Source: Spiroplasma ixodetis Y32
GTDB lineage: Bacteria; Bacillota_I; Bacilli_A; Mycoplasmatales; VBWQ01
Direction of reading: 5' to 3'
Length of the DNA: 64,000 nucleotides
Assembly: GCF_030316605.1 (NCBI RefSeq)
Contig: NZ_CP127039.1
Location: forward strand, 186,001 to 250,000
Shown: one piece after another, positions 30,047-41,603 of the stretch
Position numbering within the stretch: position 1 is the first letter of the stretch
Layout: each line of letters starts with the position of its first letter
Notes under the pieces: model-generated
Database searches by the model: none
Told to the model about the DNA's origin: nothing
The model's input: only the letters and a program-made list of their open reading frames with translations
Translations under genes and position numbers: made by a program

Positions 30047-30987
30047 CGGACTTCTCCCCACATGTACTTGTGGAGGAAACAATGAAATTGAATGAGTTCA
30101 ACAATGCTTTTCAAACAGAACAGGATTGTTTAAAATATATAGCAAGTTTGAAGAAAAACAAATGTATCATGTGTTCTTGAACAAGTTTGAATACTTCTAA
30201 TTTAAAAAGAATAAGATGTTTGAAATGTCATCAAACATTTAGTATTCTTCATGGCACCATTTTTTACAAGTCACAAACACCTTTGAGATTTTGATTTTAT
30301 CTCATCTTTAGATGAATAAACACCAAACATGGAATTACATCAACTGATGTTGCAAAAGAATTGGGTGTGACTTTGAAAACTGCTTGAAGAATGGGTCATG
30401 AAATCAGAAATCGTATTGCCAAACAAGAACATCAATTTATTGTTGAGGGCATAGTGCAAATGGATGAAATGTATCTTTCACATATGGGTTTTAAAAAACA
30501 AGGAAGATCTTTGATAAATAAAACATTAATTGTTGGGATTTATGAAAAAACAACCAATAATTTAATTGTGAAAGTAATCAAAAACGCAAAAAGTAAAAAT
30601 CTTTTGCATTTTGCAAGAAACCATATTTCTTCAAAGTGTGATGTACATACTGATTCTTGAAAAGGATATCGTGATTTCAAATCACTTTTCCCTAATCACA
30701 AAACAGTTAACCATCAAGATGGTTATGTTTCAAAAATTGGCGTAAATACCAATCAAATTGAATCAGTATGAAAACATATACGAAGAACATTTAAAACACA
30801 TATCAAAGTTGCAAAACATCATGTTCATTTATATGCCAAAGAAGCTGCATATAAATTCAACAAGATACCCACTTTTGAAACTGTAATGCTATGTTTCATT
30901 TAAAAATGTGGGGAGAAGTCCGTAGATAGGCTTTTCTCAGCATTTATGCGATAAAATTTAAAAATAGTACATAAAGGGAGAAAAGCC
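30047..30987 (+). mobile_element. IS1595/ISXO2-like insertion sequence, copy 4
   Basis: 941 bp, flanked by the exact duplication TTATTAAA (30039-30046 and 30988-30995). Its removal restores the interrupted element A gene in frame. Confidence 0.93.
30082..30903 (+). CDS. IS1595-family transposase, copy 4
   Basis: 273 aa, frame intact. Changes relative to the consensus are Lys for Arg in TSNLKRIRC and His for Gln in LLHFARN; the DDE residues are kept. Confidence 0.9.
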
Positions 30988-31407
30988 TTATTAAATTCAA
31001 GTAAAAAAATAGTTTTAGGTTTAGGAACAATTGGTTTAGCAAATTATTCAAAATGAATTGAAAACACTATAACTCCAATTATTCCTACTACAACAATAAG
31101 TCCTATAACTATTAGCACCACAACTATGGCTACAACAACTACTAGTACAACACCAAGTACTACTACAACTGATAGTCCGCCATGACCAACAATACTAAGT
31201 GTAAATAACAATATAAACAATAATTATAATCAATTAATGGATTGAGATACATATATTAGTTTAAATGCTTATGGGATTGCGAATTTAGTTTCTGGATTAA
31301 CCGAATTAATCCCTAATCCATATAGATTTGATTGTATAAGAAAAATAGCAAATATAGCTACTGATGGAGCATTAATAAGTAGTGGTGTTGCTATGGGGGT
31401 ATAAATA

Positions 31408-31668
31408 ATGATTTTAGTAATGCTTATTCAATACCAACAATTTACTGCAGGAATATGTGAAATTATTCATAATTTATTACCTATGGAAACTAATACTCAA
31501 GTTACAGAAATGCAAGAAACTAGATTTTGAAAAGATAGTGCAGTTGGTTTAATTAATGATTATGAAAGACAAAGACCAAATTATGGTTCAAATGATAGTA
31601 TTGATAATTTAACTAGTGATGTTATATATGAACGACCTGTATATTGTTCTACAACAGTACCATTATAA
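31408..31668 (+). CDS. Element A protein 8, 86 aa
   Basis: Starts with a hydrophobic helix (ILVMLIQYQQFTAGICEII) followed by a polar tail with TRFWKDSAVGLINDYERQRP. Three nt after the preceding stop. It could be a minor virion membrane protein. Not recognised. Confidence 0.5.
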
Positions 31669-31692
31669 AATAATTGAAAGGAAAATATAGAA

Positions 31693-31842
31693 ATGAAAGA
31701 ATTTTTAAAAGCACTTGAAACAATTGGAATTAGTACTGGTATATTAATTTTCCGAGAAATTATTGTTTTATTAAAACGATTTATTAGAACTCCAAAACAT
31801 GTTAGAGCAAATAACAAAATTATAAAACATCAAAAAAATTAG
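31693..31842 (+). CDS. Small membrane protein, 49 aa
   Basis: One hydrophobic segment (ETIGISTGILIFREIIVLL) followed by a basic tail ending KHQKN. GAAAGGAA lies upstream. Holin-like in size, but evidence is only hydrophobicity. Confidence 0.45.
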   Translation: MKEFLKALETIGISTGILIFREIIVLLKRFIRTPKHVRANNKIIKHQKN

Positions 31843-31896
31843 CAAAATTAAACGAAAAAATTAATAAAGAAAATAAATAAAAAAGTGGTGATGTAA

Positions 31897-32274
31897 ATGT
31901 TAGAAAATGAAAATAATGTTCAACAAACAACTGAACCTTTAACTGAAAATAATGCTTCTTCACAAGAAATAGAAAATAAAGTTAATGAAGCAGAAAATAA
32001 GTTAAATAAACTAAATCAAGAAATTAAAGAAAAAGAAATGATTAATATTTTTAAAAAATATCAAGTTAAAACTGAATTTTATGATTATTTAAAATTTAAA
32101 ACAAATAATATAGAAAATTCAAAAATAGAAGAAACTATTAAAAAAATGATTAAAGAACAACCATTATTTAAATCATCAATTAATACAGGTGGTAAACAAG
32201 AAACAATATTAACAAATCAACCAACTTCAATAAAAAGTAGTTTATTGGATTATAAAAAGAAAAATAATTTATAA
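31897..32274 (+). CDS. Scaffold-like coiled-coil protein, 125 aa
   Basis: A Glu/Asn-rich N-terminus is followed by a coiled coil (IENKVNEAENKLNKLNQEIKE) and a basic C-terminus (LLDYKKKNNL). Length, acidity and position directly before the capsid-like gene match phage scaffolding proteins. GTGGTGA precedes the ATG. Confidence 0.5.
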   Translation: MLENENNVQQTTEPLTENNASSQEIENKVNEAENKLNKLNQEIKEKEMINIFKKYQVKTEFYDYLKFKTNNIENSKIEETIKKMIKEQPLFKSSINTGGKQETILTNQPTSIKSSLLDYKKKNNL

Positions 32275-32441
32275 CAGAAAGGAAAATTAAAAATGCCAAT
32301 TAATATTCAAACAAACTTAGATAACACAGAAAAATTAGTGGAAGCACCGGAATTTATTGAATTTTTTAAACAATCAAATAGTCCCTGAGCAAACTTTTTT
32401 CCAATTGAAATGGTTAATTCTACTAAAATTGAATTAATTAT

Positions 32442-33382
32442 CGGACTTCTCCCCACATGTACTTGTGGAGGAAACAATGAAATTGAATGAGTTCAACAAT
32501 GCTTTTCAAACAGAACAGGATTGTTTAAAATATATAGCAAGTTTGAAGAAAAACAAATGTATCATGTGTTCTTGAACAAGTTTGAATACTTCTAATTTAA
32601 GAAGAATAAGATGTTTGAAATGTCATCAAACATTTAGTATTCTTCATGGCACCATTTTTTACAAGTCACAAACACCTTTGAGATTTTGATTTTATCTCAT
32701 CTTTAGATGAATAAACACCAAACATGGAATTACATCAACTGATGTTGCAAAAGAATTGGGTGTGACTTTGAAAACTGCTTGAATAATGGGTCATGAAATC
32801 AGAAATCGTATTGCCAAACAAGAACATCAATTTCTTGTTGAGGGCATAGTGCAAATGGATGAAATGTATCTTTCACATATGGATTTTAAAAAACAAGGAA
32901 GATCTTTGATAAATAAAACATTAATTGTTGGGATTTATGAAAAAACAACCAATAATTTAAATGTGAAAGTAATCAAAAACGCAAAAAGTAAAAATCTTTT
33001 GCAGTTTGCAAGAAACCATATTTCTTCAAAGTGTGATGTACATACTGATTCTTGAAAAGGATATCGTGATTTCAAATCACTTTTCCCTAATCACAAAACA
33101 GTTAACCATCAAGATGGTTATGTTTCAAAAATTGGCGTAAATACCAATCAAATTGAATCAGTGTGAAAACATATACGAAGAACATTTAAAACACATATCA
33201 AAGTTGCAAAACATCATGTTCATTTATATGCCAAAGAAGCTGCATATAAATTCAACAAGATACCTACTTTTGAAATTGTAATGCTATGTTTCATTTAAAA
33301 ATGTGGGGAGGAGTCCGTAGATAGGCTTTTCTCAGCATTTATGTGATAAAATTTAAAAATAGTACATAAAGGGAGAAAAGCC
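32442..33382 (+). mobile_element. IS1595/ISXO2-like insertion sequence, copy 5
   Basis: 941 bp. Flanks are TTAATTAT (left) and TTTATTAT (right): 7 of 8 agree, so the duplication has changed at one base. Restoring the left version keeps the capsid-like gene in frame. The inner right repeat has GGGGAGGAGTCC instead of GGGGAGAAGTCC. Confidence 0.9.
32477..33298 (+). CDS. IS1595-family transposase, copy 5
   Basis: 273 aa, frame open. This is the most diverged copy: WIMGHE, FLVEGIV, SHMDFKK, NLNVKVI and FEIVML differ from the consensus. The Asp-Asp-Glu residues remain, but activity is less certain. Confidence 0.85.
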
Positions 33383-36043
33383 TTTATTATTAAAGTACCA
33401 AAAGATCCAACACTTAAAGTTATTGCTTGAAATGATAAAAGTCAAAGATTAGATGTTAGTTATACACAAACTGATACTATTCCAAAATTAATTGAAAAAT
33501 TATATGTGGCTGGTGAAACTATTGCTGCTGTTGACTTAAATGCTGAAAATGGACAAAATTTATTAGAAAGCATGCAATATGAAGTTGCAAATGATTTAGC
33601 AGATAAATTAGCAAGTGATGATACACAAGTAATTAGTGATAATGCAACTAAAGTAATAATTAGTGATACAACACCAATAGGGCATATTCAAGCAATGTTA
33701 TCAGCATGAAATTACTTTATTTCAATTAAGAAATAGTGCAAATTGTCGTTTCTTTATTACCAATAATCTTTATGATACTATTGTTTATTTAGCAAATAAT
33801 AAAGGATTAATTACTGTTAATCAAATTGCTCAACAATTAAGATTAAATGGAAATGATTTATATATAAAAGGTGTATTATGTCAAATTGTAATGGATGATT
33901 ATATGACTTTTACTGATAGTGCTAATAAAAAACAAATCATGCCTTTTGTTTTAGCAACTCCAAGAGCAATGAAAAGATATATGTTACAAGAAACAATAGT
34001 ATATGTACAAGAAATTGCTGATGGTAAACTTGGTAGAGCATATAAAGTTGGCGGTGAAGTATTAGGACAATCAATTCCTTATATGTCAAAAAAAGAAACA
34101 ACATCACGTTGAATGCTATGTGGAATTATTAATAAAACTGATTTAAGTAGTAAAATTACAACTTTAACAACAGATATTACTGCAAATACTAGTAGAAAAA
34201 ATCAATTACTAGATACAGCAATTAAAAATACAACTGAACTTAATAGTTTAAATCCAAACTTAATAAATCCAAAAATTAAGTATTTTAGTGATGCACAAGC
34301 AAAAACTGATGTAAGTAATCAAAATCAAAAAGCAGCTGACTTGTATGTAGTTATTACTGCTGATATTAATGATGCAAATTATCAAGGTTCAACAAATCCA
34401 ATTAAAATAACTCTTAAATAATTAAGGAAATTAAATCATGCCAATTGGAACAACTAGTACAGCAATACTTTTAAACATAAATAAACCAAAACATACTAGA
34501 AAAGGTAAACAAGAAAAAAGTTTTTGATGAGAAATCTTAGAATTTATTGGTGTACAAGTAATAGCAGTAGCACTTGCTCCATTTACTGGTGGTTTAAGTG
34601 AAGAGTTAGCACTTGGATTAGGTGCAAGTGACTTTATTGGTAGTAGTATTGCTTTTGGTGTTGAAACAACAACTGATTTTACTATTAATCAAGTTTATGA
34701 TTATTTAAAAGGAAACGTAACAAAATGAAACACGTTCTTTAATTTATTACCAGCATTTGCGGGACTTGGTAGAATTACTCGTGGTTATCGTACTAGTAAA
34801 TTTATTAAATTAGCATTAAAAACTAAAACATTAGAACAAATTGGTGTTAAAGAAGCAAAGAATTTACAAGAAATTATTAATCAAGTAACTGGCAAAGAAA
34901 TTTTAACAGATAAAATCATTGGTAATAATCGCTATTTAATGAATTATAGTTTTGCTCCTAATCGTGAAACAATCATTCAAAATTTAGGTTTTGTTGCAGA
35001 AAGACAATTTAAAAACAATTTTCAAAAATTAGAAGAACAAGAGTTAAAAGATTACTTACTATTACAAAATACATTAATAAAATTAAGTCCACAATTAACT
35101 GCTAAATTTAAAATCAAAGATATTGAAAAAGCAAATAACTTTTTAAAAAAATATAATACTGATTTAAAAAAAGTACTATCTATGAACCAACATGATTGAT
35201 TAAACTTAGTTCATACAATACATATAGAAAATAGGTATGGTAAGTCTTTAATTTTAGATTTACAAAAAATTCGTGCTAATGCTATTAAGTTTAATTTTAA
35301 AAATAGTACAATTCATAAACTAGTTTTAAATGCAAATAAACTTTTTAAATATTTTGATATTAGATTTTATTTAAAAAAGACTTTTAATAAATTTTGAAAA
35401 AATACACCATATTTTGAAAAATTACGAGAAATTATATATAAAATACAAGAAAAATTTGAACAATTAGAAGAAAAAGTAATTGAAAAAATTAATAAATTAA
35501 AAGAAAAAGCAACAGATTTATTTACTAGTGCTGAAAAGAGAGCAATAAAGCATGCACAATTAATTCCATTAAATTCACCAGTATTTATGGGTTGTAAAAT
35601 TCAACCATTATCATTAGATAAATGTGCTATTAGTATTTATCATCGTATTCCTAAATATAAACCAATTGTTGTTATTGATAGTTTTATTAAAGCAGAAACT
35701 TTTGTTACTCAAATTCATCCATTTCACTGATATCGCTGATATAGTGGTTGATACATTGGTTATGGAGTTAATCGTAATAAGTGATTAAAAGCAATAGCAT
35801 TTGCTCCGCCAGTTGTACAACAAGTAATTAAAGATAGTTTTAAAGTATATAGAGAAATTTTTAGAACAATAAGAACTTATCATAAAGTAGTTAATGGTAT
35901 TAATAATCCAATTGAAAATATTAATAAATCATTTAAAAATGTTGGTTTAAAATTTTCGGTAAATACTTTATTTGGTACAGGATTATTACACCATTTAGAA
36001 AAATTTGCATACAGTCAAGTTGTAGAAAAAGGTAAAAAGAAAA

Positions 36044-36984
36044 CGGACTTCTCCCAACATGTACTTGTGGAGGAAACAATGAAATTGAATGAGTTCAACA
36101 ATGCTTTTCAAACAGAACAGGATTGTTTAAAATATATAGCAAGTTTGAAGAAAAACAAATGTATCATGTGTTCTTGAACAAGTTTGAATACTTCTAATTT
36201 AAGAAGAATAAGATGTTTGAAATGTCATCAAACATTTAGTATTCTTCATGGCACCATTTTTTACAAGTCACAAACACCTTTGAGATTTTGATTTTATCTC
36301 ATCTTTAGATGAATAAACACCAAACATGGAATTACATCAACTGATGTTGCAAAAGAATTGGGTGTGACTTTGAAAACTGCTTGAAGAATGGGTCATGAAA
36401 TCAGAAATCGTATTGCCAAACAAGAACATCAATTTATTGTTGAGGGCATAGTGCAAATGGATGAAATGTATCTTTCACATATGGGTTTTAAAAAACAAGG
36501 AAGATCTTTGATAAATAAAACATTAATTGTTGGGATTTATGAAAAAACAACCAATAATTTAATTGTGAAAGTAATCAAAAACGCAAAAAGTAAAAATCTT
36601 TTGCAGTTTGGAAGAAACCATATTTCTTCAAAGTGTGATGTACATACTGATTCTTGAAAAGGATATCGTGATTTCAAATCACTTTTCCCTAATCACAAAA
36701 CAGTTAACCATCAAGATGGTTATGTTTCAAAAATTGGCGTAAATACCAATCAAATTGAATCAGTATGAAAACATATACGAAGAACATTTAAAACACATAT
36801 CAAAGTTGCAAAACATCATGTTCATTTATATGCCAAAGAAGCTGCATATAAATTCAACAAGATACCTACTTTTGAAACTGTAATGCTATGTTTCATTTAA
36901 AAATGTGGGGAGAAGTCCGTAGATAGGCTTTTCTCAGCATTTGTGTGATAAAATTTAAAAATAGTACATAAAGGGAGAAAAGCC
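36044..36984 (+). mobile_element. IS1595/ISXO2-like insertion sequence, copy 6
   Basis: 941 bp. The flanks (AAAGAAAA left, TTAAAAAT right) do not match and the host frame is not restored, which suggests an adjacent deletion or recombination between copies. Left tip has CTCCCAACATG instead of CTCCCCACATG. Confidence 0.88.
36079..36900 (+). CDS. IS1595-family transposase, copy 6
   Basis: 273 aa, open; one change, Gly for Ala in QFGRN. Catalytic residues kept. Confidence 0.9.
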
Positions 36985-37584
36985 TTAAAAATAATTGATT
37001 TAATATTGAAACTAGTCCTTTATGAAAAAAAATCTCTTCTTTTATTCCAAGTAGTAAATTTGGCAAAATATATTTAGCAATATGAGGATATATTTATCAA
37101 TCCACTACTAATCCAACTGATAACTATATATATGAAAATAAAAAAACTATATTTAATTTAAATGGTGATATTCAAACAACAACACAAACAAGCATTAAAC
37201 TAGATGAATTAATTGTAAATGATAATGTAAAAATACAATTATTATTCACTAAGGAATGAAATGATATTACTGTGGTTTCTAATAATCCTAATTATAAATC
37301 TGGTTCTGTTCAATTATATCAATGTCAAGGTGATGGAATACCAACTGAACTTATAGCAGAAAAAAGTACTGAGCATGATTATTATACAAAACAAGAAACT
37401 AATGAGTTATTAGATAAAAAACAAGATAAACTTACTGCTGGTAATAATATAACTATTGATGAAAATAATGTTATTAGTACTACTGGTGAATTAAACCCAA
37501 ATAATTTTTATACAAAAAATGAAATTGATAATAATTTAAAGATTGGTTTTGATTTTATTGATAGTATAAAACAAAATAAATTAA

Positions 37585-38524
37585 CGGACTTCTCCCCACA
37601 TGTACTTGTGGAGGAAACAATGAAATTGAATGAGTTCAACAATGCTTTTCAAACAGAACAGGATTGTTTAAAATATATAGCAAGTTTGAAGAAAAACAAA
37701 TGTATCATGTGTTCTTGAACAAATTTGAATACTTCTAATTTAAGAAGAATAAGATGTTTGAAATGTCATCAAACATTTAGTATTCTTCATGGCACCATTT
37801 TTTACAAGTCACAAACACCTTTGAGATTTTGATTTTATCTCATCTTTAGATGAATAAACACCAAACATGGAATTACATCAACTGATGTTGCAAAAGAATT
37901 GGGTGTGACTTTGAAAACTGCTTGAAGAATGGGTCATGAAATCAGAAATCGTATTGCCAAACAAGAACATCAATTTATTGTTGAGGGCATAGTGCAAATG
38001 GATGAAATGTATCTTTCACATATGGGTTTTAAAAAACAAGGAAGATCTTTGATAAATAAAACATTAATTGTTGGGATTTATGAAAAAACAACCAATAATT
38101 TAATTGTGAAAGTAATCAAAAACGCAAAAAGTAAAAATCTTTTGCAGTTTGCAAGAAACCATATTTCTTCAAAGTGTGATGTACATACTGATTCTTGAAA
38201 AGGATATCGTGATTTCAAATCACTTTTCCCTAATCACAAAACAGTTAACCATCAAGATGGTTATGTTTCAAAAATTGGCGTAAATACCAATCAAATTGAA
38301 TTAGTATGAAAACATATACGAAGAACATTTAAAACACATATCAAAGTTGCAAAACATCATGTTCATTTATATGCCAAAGAAGCTGCATATAAATTCAACA
38401 AGATACCTACTTTTGAAACTGTAATGCTATGTTTCATTTAAAAATGTGGGGAGAAGTCCGTAGATAGGCTTTTCTCAGCATTTATGTGATAAAATTAAAA
38501 ATAGTACATAAAGGGAGAAAAGCC
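37585..38524 (+). mobile_element. IS1595/ISXO2-like insertion sequence, copy 7
   Basis: 940 bp (one T missing in the right-end tail), flanked by the exact duplication TAAATTAA (37577-37584 and 38525-38532). Removal restores the fibre-like gene in frame. Confidence 0.93.
37620..38441 (+). CDS. IS1595-family transposase, copy 7
   Basis: 273 aa, open. One change near the catalytic Glu: QIELVWKH instead of QIESVWKH; the Glu itself is kept. Confidence 0.9.
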
Positions 38525-39187
38525 TAAATTAATTCCTAATGGAAATATTGAAATTACAGAAGATAATAAAATTAGAGCATTTAATGCAAGTTTTGATAAT
38601 AATAAATTTTTAAAAGATTATTCATTATATGATAGTAGTACTGATTTAAATACAATTGATTTAGTAATGGGAACTTGTGGCTACATTAATAAATGATATC
38701 AAAATAAGTTAAAAAATAGTAATGATGTTAATATTAATGATGATAATACAATTTCTATTTTTTCTGGAAATAATACACAAATTTCAAATAATGTTGCAAT
38801 TAATAATCAATATCAGAATTTACGAACAGAAGCAAAACAAATTGTTCCAGCAATTAATGAAAATAAAGAAAATATAGATAAAAAACAAGGAAAAAGAAGT
38901 AAAAATTTAACTACAACTGCAAAAACTATTGTGGAAGCTATTAATGAATTAGTAGCAAGATTAAATAATATTCCACAATGAAAAGAAGTAGCTGTTACTA
39001 CTGATTTATTAACAATTAATTATGTATTAAAGGATAAAACTCATTTATTAATGCCAAAGATGGTGTATTAAACCAAGCATTAGTTGAAAATATTGGTTGC
39101 TTTACTGAAACTAATATTAAACAAATTTTAAAGCATATGATTAAAGATAGAACTTATAATATTGATATGTATACAAAATATGGTTAA

Positions 39188-39715
39188 TTTTAAATGCTAT
39201 CAAATAAATACAACAATACAGTTATTATAAAATAAAAACTTAAATTTAAAAAAACTAAAAATAAAATAAAAATTATTAAAGTTTACTTTAATAAGAATTT
39301 TTGAGTTATAAAAGTAATTATTTTTATTGACTAATATTTGGTAAGTGTTAAGATTAACCTACAATTGCATATTGAAGTCTAAATTATTCTCGTCTAACTT
39401 ATAATTTAAAGACAATAAATGAATGTTATAGACAACATTGATATGCTCCCAATTTATATTTTAGATTATAATTTTTTAAAATAAAAACAAAGTTATTAAA
39501 ATATAATTTATAAATTATATTTTTATTTAGTTAATTTTGAACTATAAGAATGTTATTAACAATTAAAAAAATAATTTTTGAATAAATCTTTTATCTTTTT
39601 TCGTTATTTTTATTGTTATTTTATTGATTTATAAATTAAAAGGCGTAAAATTTCATATTAGTATATATTTTAAATTATTGAAAATATACGCATTAAAGAT
39701 AAAGGAGTGTTTTTA
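39188..39715. other. Non-coding right end of element A and intergenic region
   Basis: AT-rich, with no open frame of note. The inverted terminal repeat of element A lies at 39425-39450; just inside it (39390-39400) TTCTCGTCT is the inverted counterpart of the GACGAGAA stem in the left leader. From 39451 to upp nothing was recognised beyond the ribosome binding site of upp. Confidence 0.5.
39425..39450 (-). repeat. Right terminal inverted repeat of element A
   Basis: Read on the minus strand: GGGAGC, ten bases, TGTCTATAAC, the same spacing and blocks as the left end at 27275-27300. Confidence 0.65.
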
Positions 39716-40360
39716 GTGGAAAGTAGTAAAAATCTGTTTATTGTTAATCATCCTTTAATACAAGATAAATTAACAAGAATTAGAAATCACTTAACCCAAA
39801 AAAAAGATTTCAAAGAGAATTTAAGCGAAATTGCAACGTTAATGGCTTATGAAGTATTTAAAGATATTCCTCTTGATGAAATTGAAGTTGAAACACCCAT
39901 TACTAAAGTTATTGGTAAAACATTAACCAAGACAATCATTCTTTCTCCGATTTTAAGAGCAGGATTAGGGATGACAAATGGATTTGAGTATGTAGTACCT
40001 AATGCAATTATTAGTCATGTTGGTCTTTATCGTGATGAAGAAACTTTAAAACCACAAAAATATTTTTTTAAATATCCCAAAAATATTAAAAATATAAGTG
40101 ATGCATTAGTATTTATCTTAGATCCAATGCTTGCTACTGGTGGTACTGCTGATGCTGCTATTAAAGAATTAAAAAAAGTAGGTTTTAAAAATATTACTTT
40201 AGTTTCCATTGTAGGAGCACCAGTAGCTATTAAGAAAATTAATCATAATCATCCTGATGTTAAGATTTTTTTAGCAGCGTTGGATAAAGAATTAAATGAT
40301 GATGGTTATATTGTACCTGGATTAGGTGATGCTGGTAATCGAATTTTTGGAACTAAATAA
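39716..40360 (+). CDS. upp: Uracil phosphoribosyltransferase
   Basis: 214 aa. The PRPP loop FILDPMLATGGTADAA (about residue 135), SPILRAGLGM and the C-terminal DAGNRIFGTK are diagnostic. It makes UMP from uracil and PRPP. I chose GTG 39716, well spaced from AAAGGAG; the GTG at 39707 overlaps that site. upp directly upstream of the ATP synthase operon is common in Firmicutes. Confidence 0.94.
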   Translation: MESSKNLFIVNHPLIQDKLTRIRNHLTQKKDFKENLSEIATLMAYEVFKDIPLDEIEVETPITKVIGKTLTKTIILSPILRAGLGMTNGFEYVVPNAIISHVGLYRDEETLKPQKYFFKYPKNIKNISDALVFILDPMLATGGTADAAIKELKKVGFKNITLVSIVGAPVAIKKINHNHPDVKIFLAALDKELNDDGYIVPGLGDAGNRIFGTK

Positions 40361-40368
40361 ATATTTTA

Positions 40369-40770
40369 ATGGAAAAAATTAGAAATAACCTTTTTCTTTC
40401 AATACTTTTTACAATGTTATGCTATTGATTATTAATTAATGTAGGATTAATTATAACTGTTATAATTAATACAAACCATTGGTTATTAATTGCTGGATTT
40501 AATATTGGTTTTATAGGAAGTATGATTGGGTTATGCTTTTTATATTTATCATCAAAATGATTAACCAGCGGAATACATTTAAAACAAACCTTAGCATATT
40601 TTGGATTCTTATTAAGAATGTTAATTTATGGTTCAATTATAGTTTTGAATATTTTCTTTAACTTTGCTAATATTTTTACTATAATTGCCGGAATGTCAAT
40701 ATTAATGGTTGCTACTATTACTTCAACATTATGTGTATATCAGAAAAATAACTTAAAAGAAGGAATTTAA
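40369..40770 (+). CDS. atpI: ATP synthase subunit I-like membrane protein
   Basis: 133 aa with four hydrophobic segments, directly upstream of atpB (no gap: TAA then ATG). Position and topology match AtpI, an assembly factor for the c-ring or Mg transporter-like helper. Sequence conservation in this family is low. No clear ribosome binding site; it may be translated by coupling from upp. Confidence 0.7.
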
Positions 40771-41577
40771 ATGGAAACTTTAGCTGGATTGGAAAGTTGG
40801 AATTATTTACAAATTATGCCACAATTGGTAACAATTTTGATAACAACAGTCTTTATCAGTGTTATTAGTTATATTTATTATTATAAAGTAAAACGAATGA
40901 AGCCTGATGAAGATCCAAGAGGTATTGTTTTAGTTGTTGAATTAATAATTAAATCAGTTGAAAAAATTGTTGTTGATGTTCTTGGTGTAAAGTATAAAAA
41001 CCTGACAGTTTATTTGTTATATGTAATGGCTTATATTTTAATTGGTAATTGATTATCGATTATTGGTCTTGAACCACAGTCATCAATGTATACGGTTACT
41101 TTATCAATGGCATTAGTTACTTTTATTGGAATATATTATATTGCTATTAAATTTCAGAAACTTTTATTTTTTAAAAAATTTATTATTAACCCTTTAGAAT
41201 TAATTACTCAATTTGCACCTTTGATTTCTTTATCTTTTCGTTTATTTGGTAATATTTTAGGTGGAAGTATTATTTTGGCAATGCTTTATGGGTTAACTGC
41301 TAATATTTGAAGTAATATCCCAATTATTGGTCAGATGAATTTATTAATTGGTGTAATTGGACCATTTTTACATATTTATTTTGATTTATTTGCTGGAAGT
41401 ATCCAAGCCTTAATTTTTGGTACCTTAACTCTTGTTTATTGGAAGTTACAAATGGAAGAAGGGAGTTCTCATAAGGGAGAACTTACTATTAAATTACCAA
41501 AAAAACTTCGTAAACAACAAGCAATAAATTATGAAGAAGAAATTTATACCGAACGTTCAATTATGGAAAAAAAATAA
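40771..41577 (+). CDS. atpB: ATP synthase F0 subunit a
   Basis: 268 aa. The essential Arg lies in LISLSFRLFGNILGGSIILAM, the proton half-channel helix. Several more membrane helices and a basic C-terminal tail. AGAAGGA lies before the ATG. Confidence 0.94.
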
Positions 41578-41603
41578 AACACAAAAAGGAGAATTTATTT
41601 ATT

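Larger units (their letters stand above)
29817..31404 (+). pseudogene. Membrane/virion-like protein gene interrupted by IS copy 4
   Basis: Removing the IS and one duplication joins 29817-30046 to 30996-31404 in frame, about 212 aa. The N-terminal half has glycine-rich hydrophobic stretches (SAMIGTSAYYGQLIGNPIL, IVLGLGTIGLANY). A Thr/Ser/Pro-rich linker of about 40 residues follows, then a C-terminal domain with NLVSGLTELIPNPYRFDC. Such Thr-rich linkers are typical of exposed virion or surface proteins. Confidence 0.55.
32293..34421 (+). pseudogene. Probable major capsid-like gene, interrupted by IS copy 5 and frameshifted
   Basis: Without the IS the frame runs MPINIQTNLDNTEKL to DLNAENGQNLLESM and then shifts near 33712 (an extra T) before RNSANCRFFITNNLYDTIVYL; it ends at TAA 34419-34421. 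Total about 393 aa. The pattern RFFITN...NGNDLYIKGVLCQIVMDDYM...MPFVLATPRA recalls the C-terminal core of HK97-type capsid proteins, and the upstream scaffold-like gene fits. This is pattern recognition only. It is no longer translatable as one chain. Confidence 0.45.
34438..39187 (+). pseudogene. Large virion/fibre-like protein gene interrupted by IS copies 6 and 7
   Basis: The first part (34438-36043) encodes hydrophobic N-terminal helices (VIAVALAPFTGGLSEELAL), a long helical region and a Trp-rich stretch (HPFHWYRWYSGWYIGYG). After IS copy 6 the reading continues, in a shifted frame, as NWFNIETSPLWKK; after copy 7 it continues in frame. The C-terminal third contains phage-appendage repeats: YYTKQETNELLDKKQDKL, LTAGNNITIDENNVIST, FYTKNEIDNNL and LTTTAKTIVEAINELV. 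A one-base deletion near 39050 shifts the last 40 residues (ending at TAA 39187). About 950 aa originally. A receptor-binding role is inferred from these repeats. Confidence 0.55.
27275..39450 (+). mobile_element. Virus-like integrated element A with terminal inverted repeats
   Basis: Both ends begin GGGAGC-N10-TGTCTATAAC: left at 27275-27300 and, inverted, right at 39425-39450 (20 of 26 positions agree). Without its four IS1595-like insertions it is about 8.4 kb. It carries a structured non-coding leader, an early-type gene row (RuvC-like, zinc-ribbon and small proteins), and a late-type row (membrane, scaffold-like, capsid-like and fibre-like proteins). Element B at 61870 shares leader and early genes. 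No polymerase, integrase or terminase was recognised. Boundaries are inferred from the inverted repeat and from the sharp start of element B. Confidence 0.6.

Noticed and set aside
36985..37260. Separate gene starting after IS copy 6
   Set aside because: No start codon or ribosome binding site; the text continues the fibre-like protein and is better explained by deletion at the IS.
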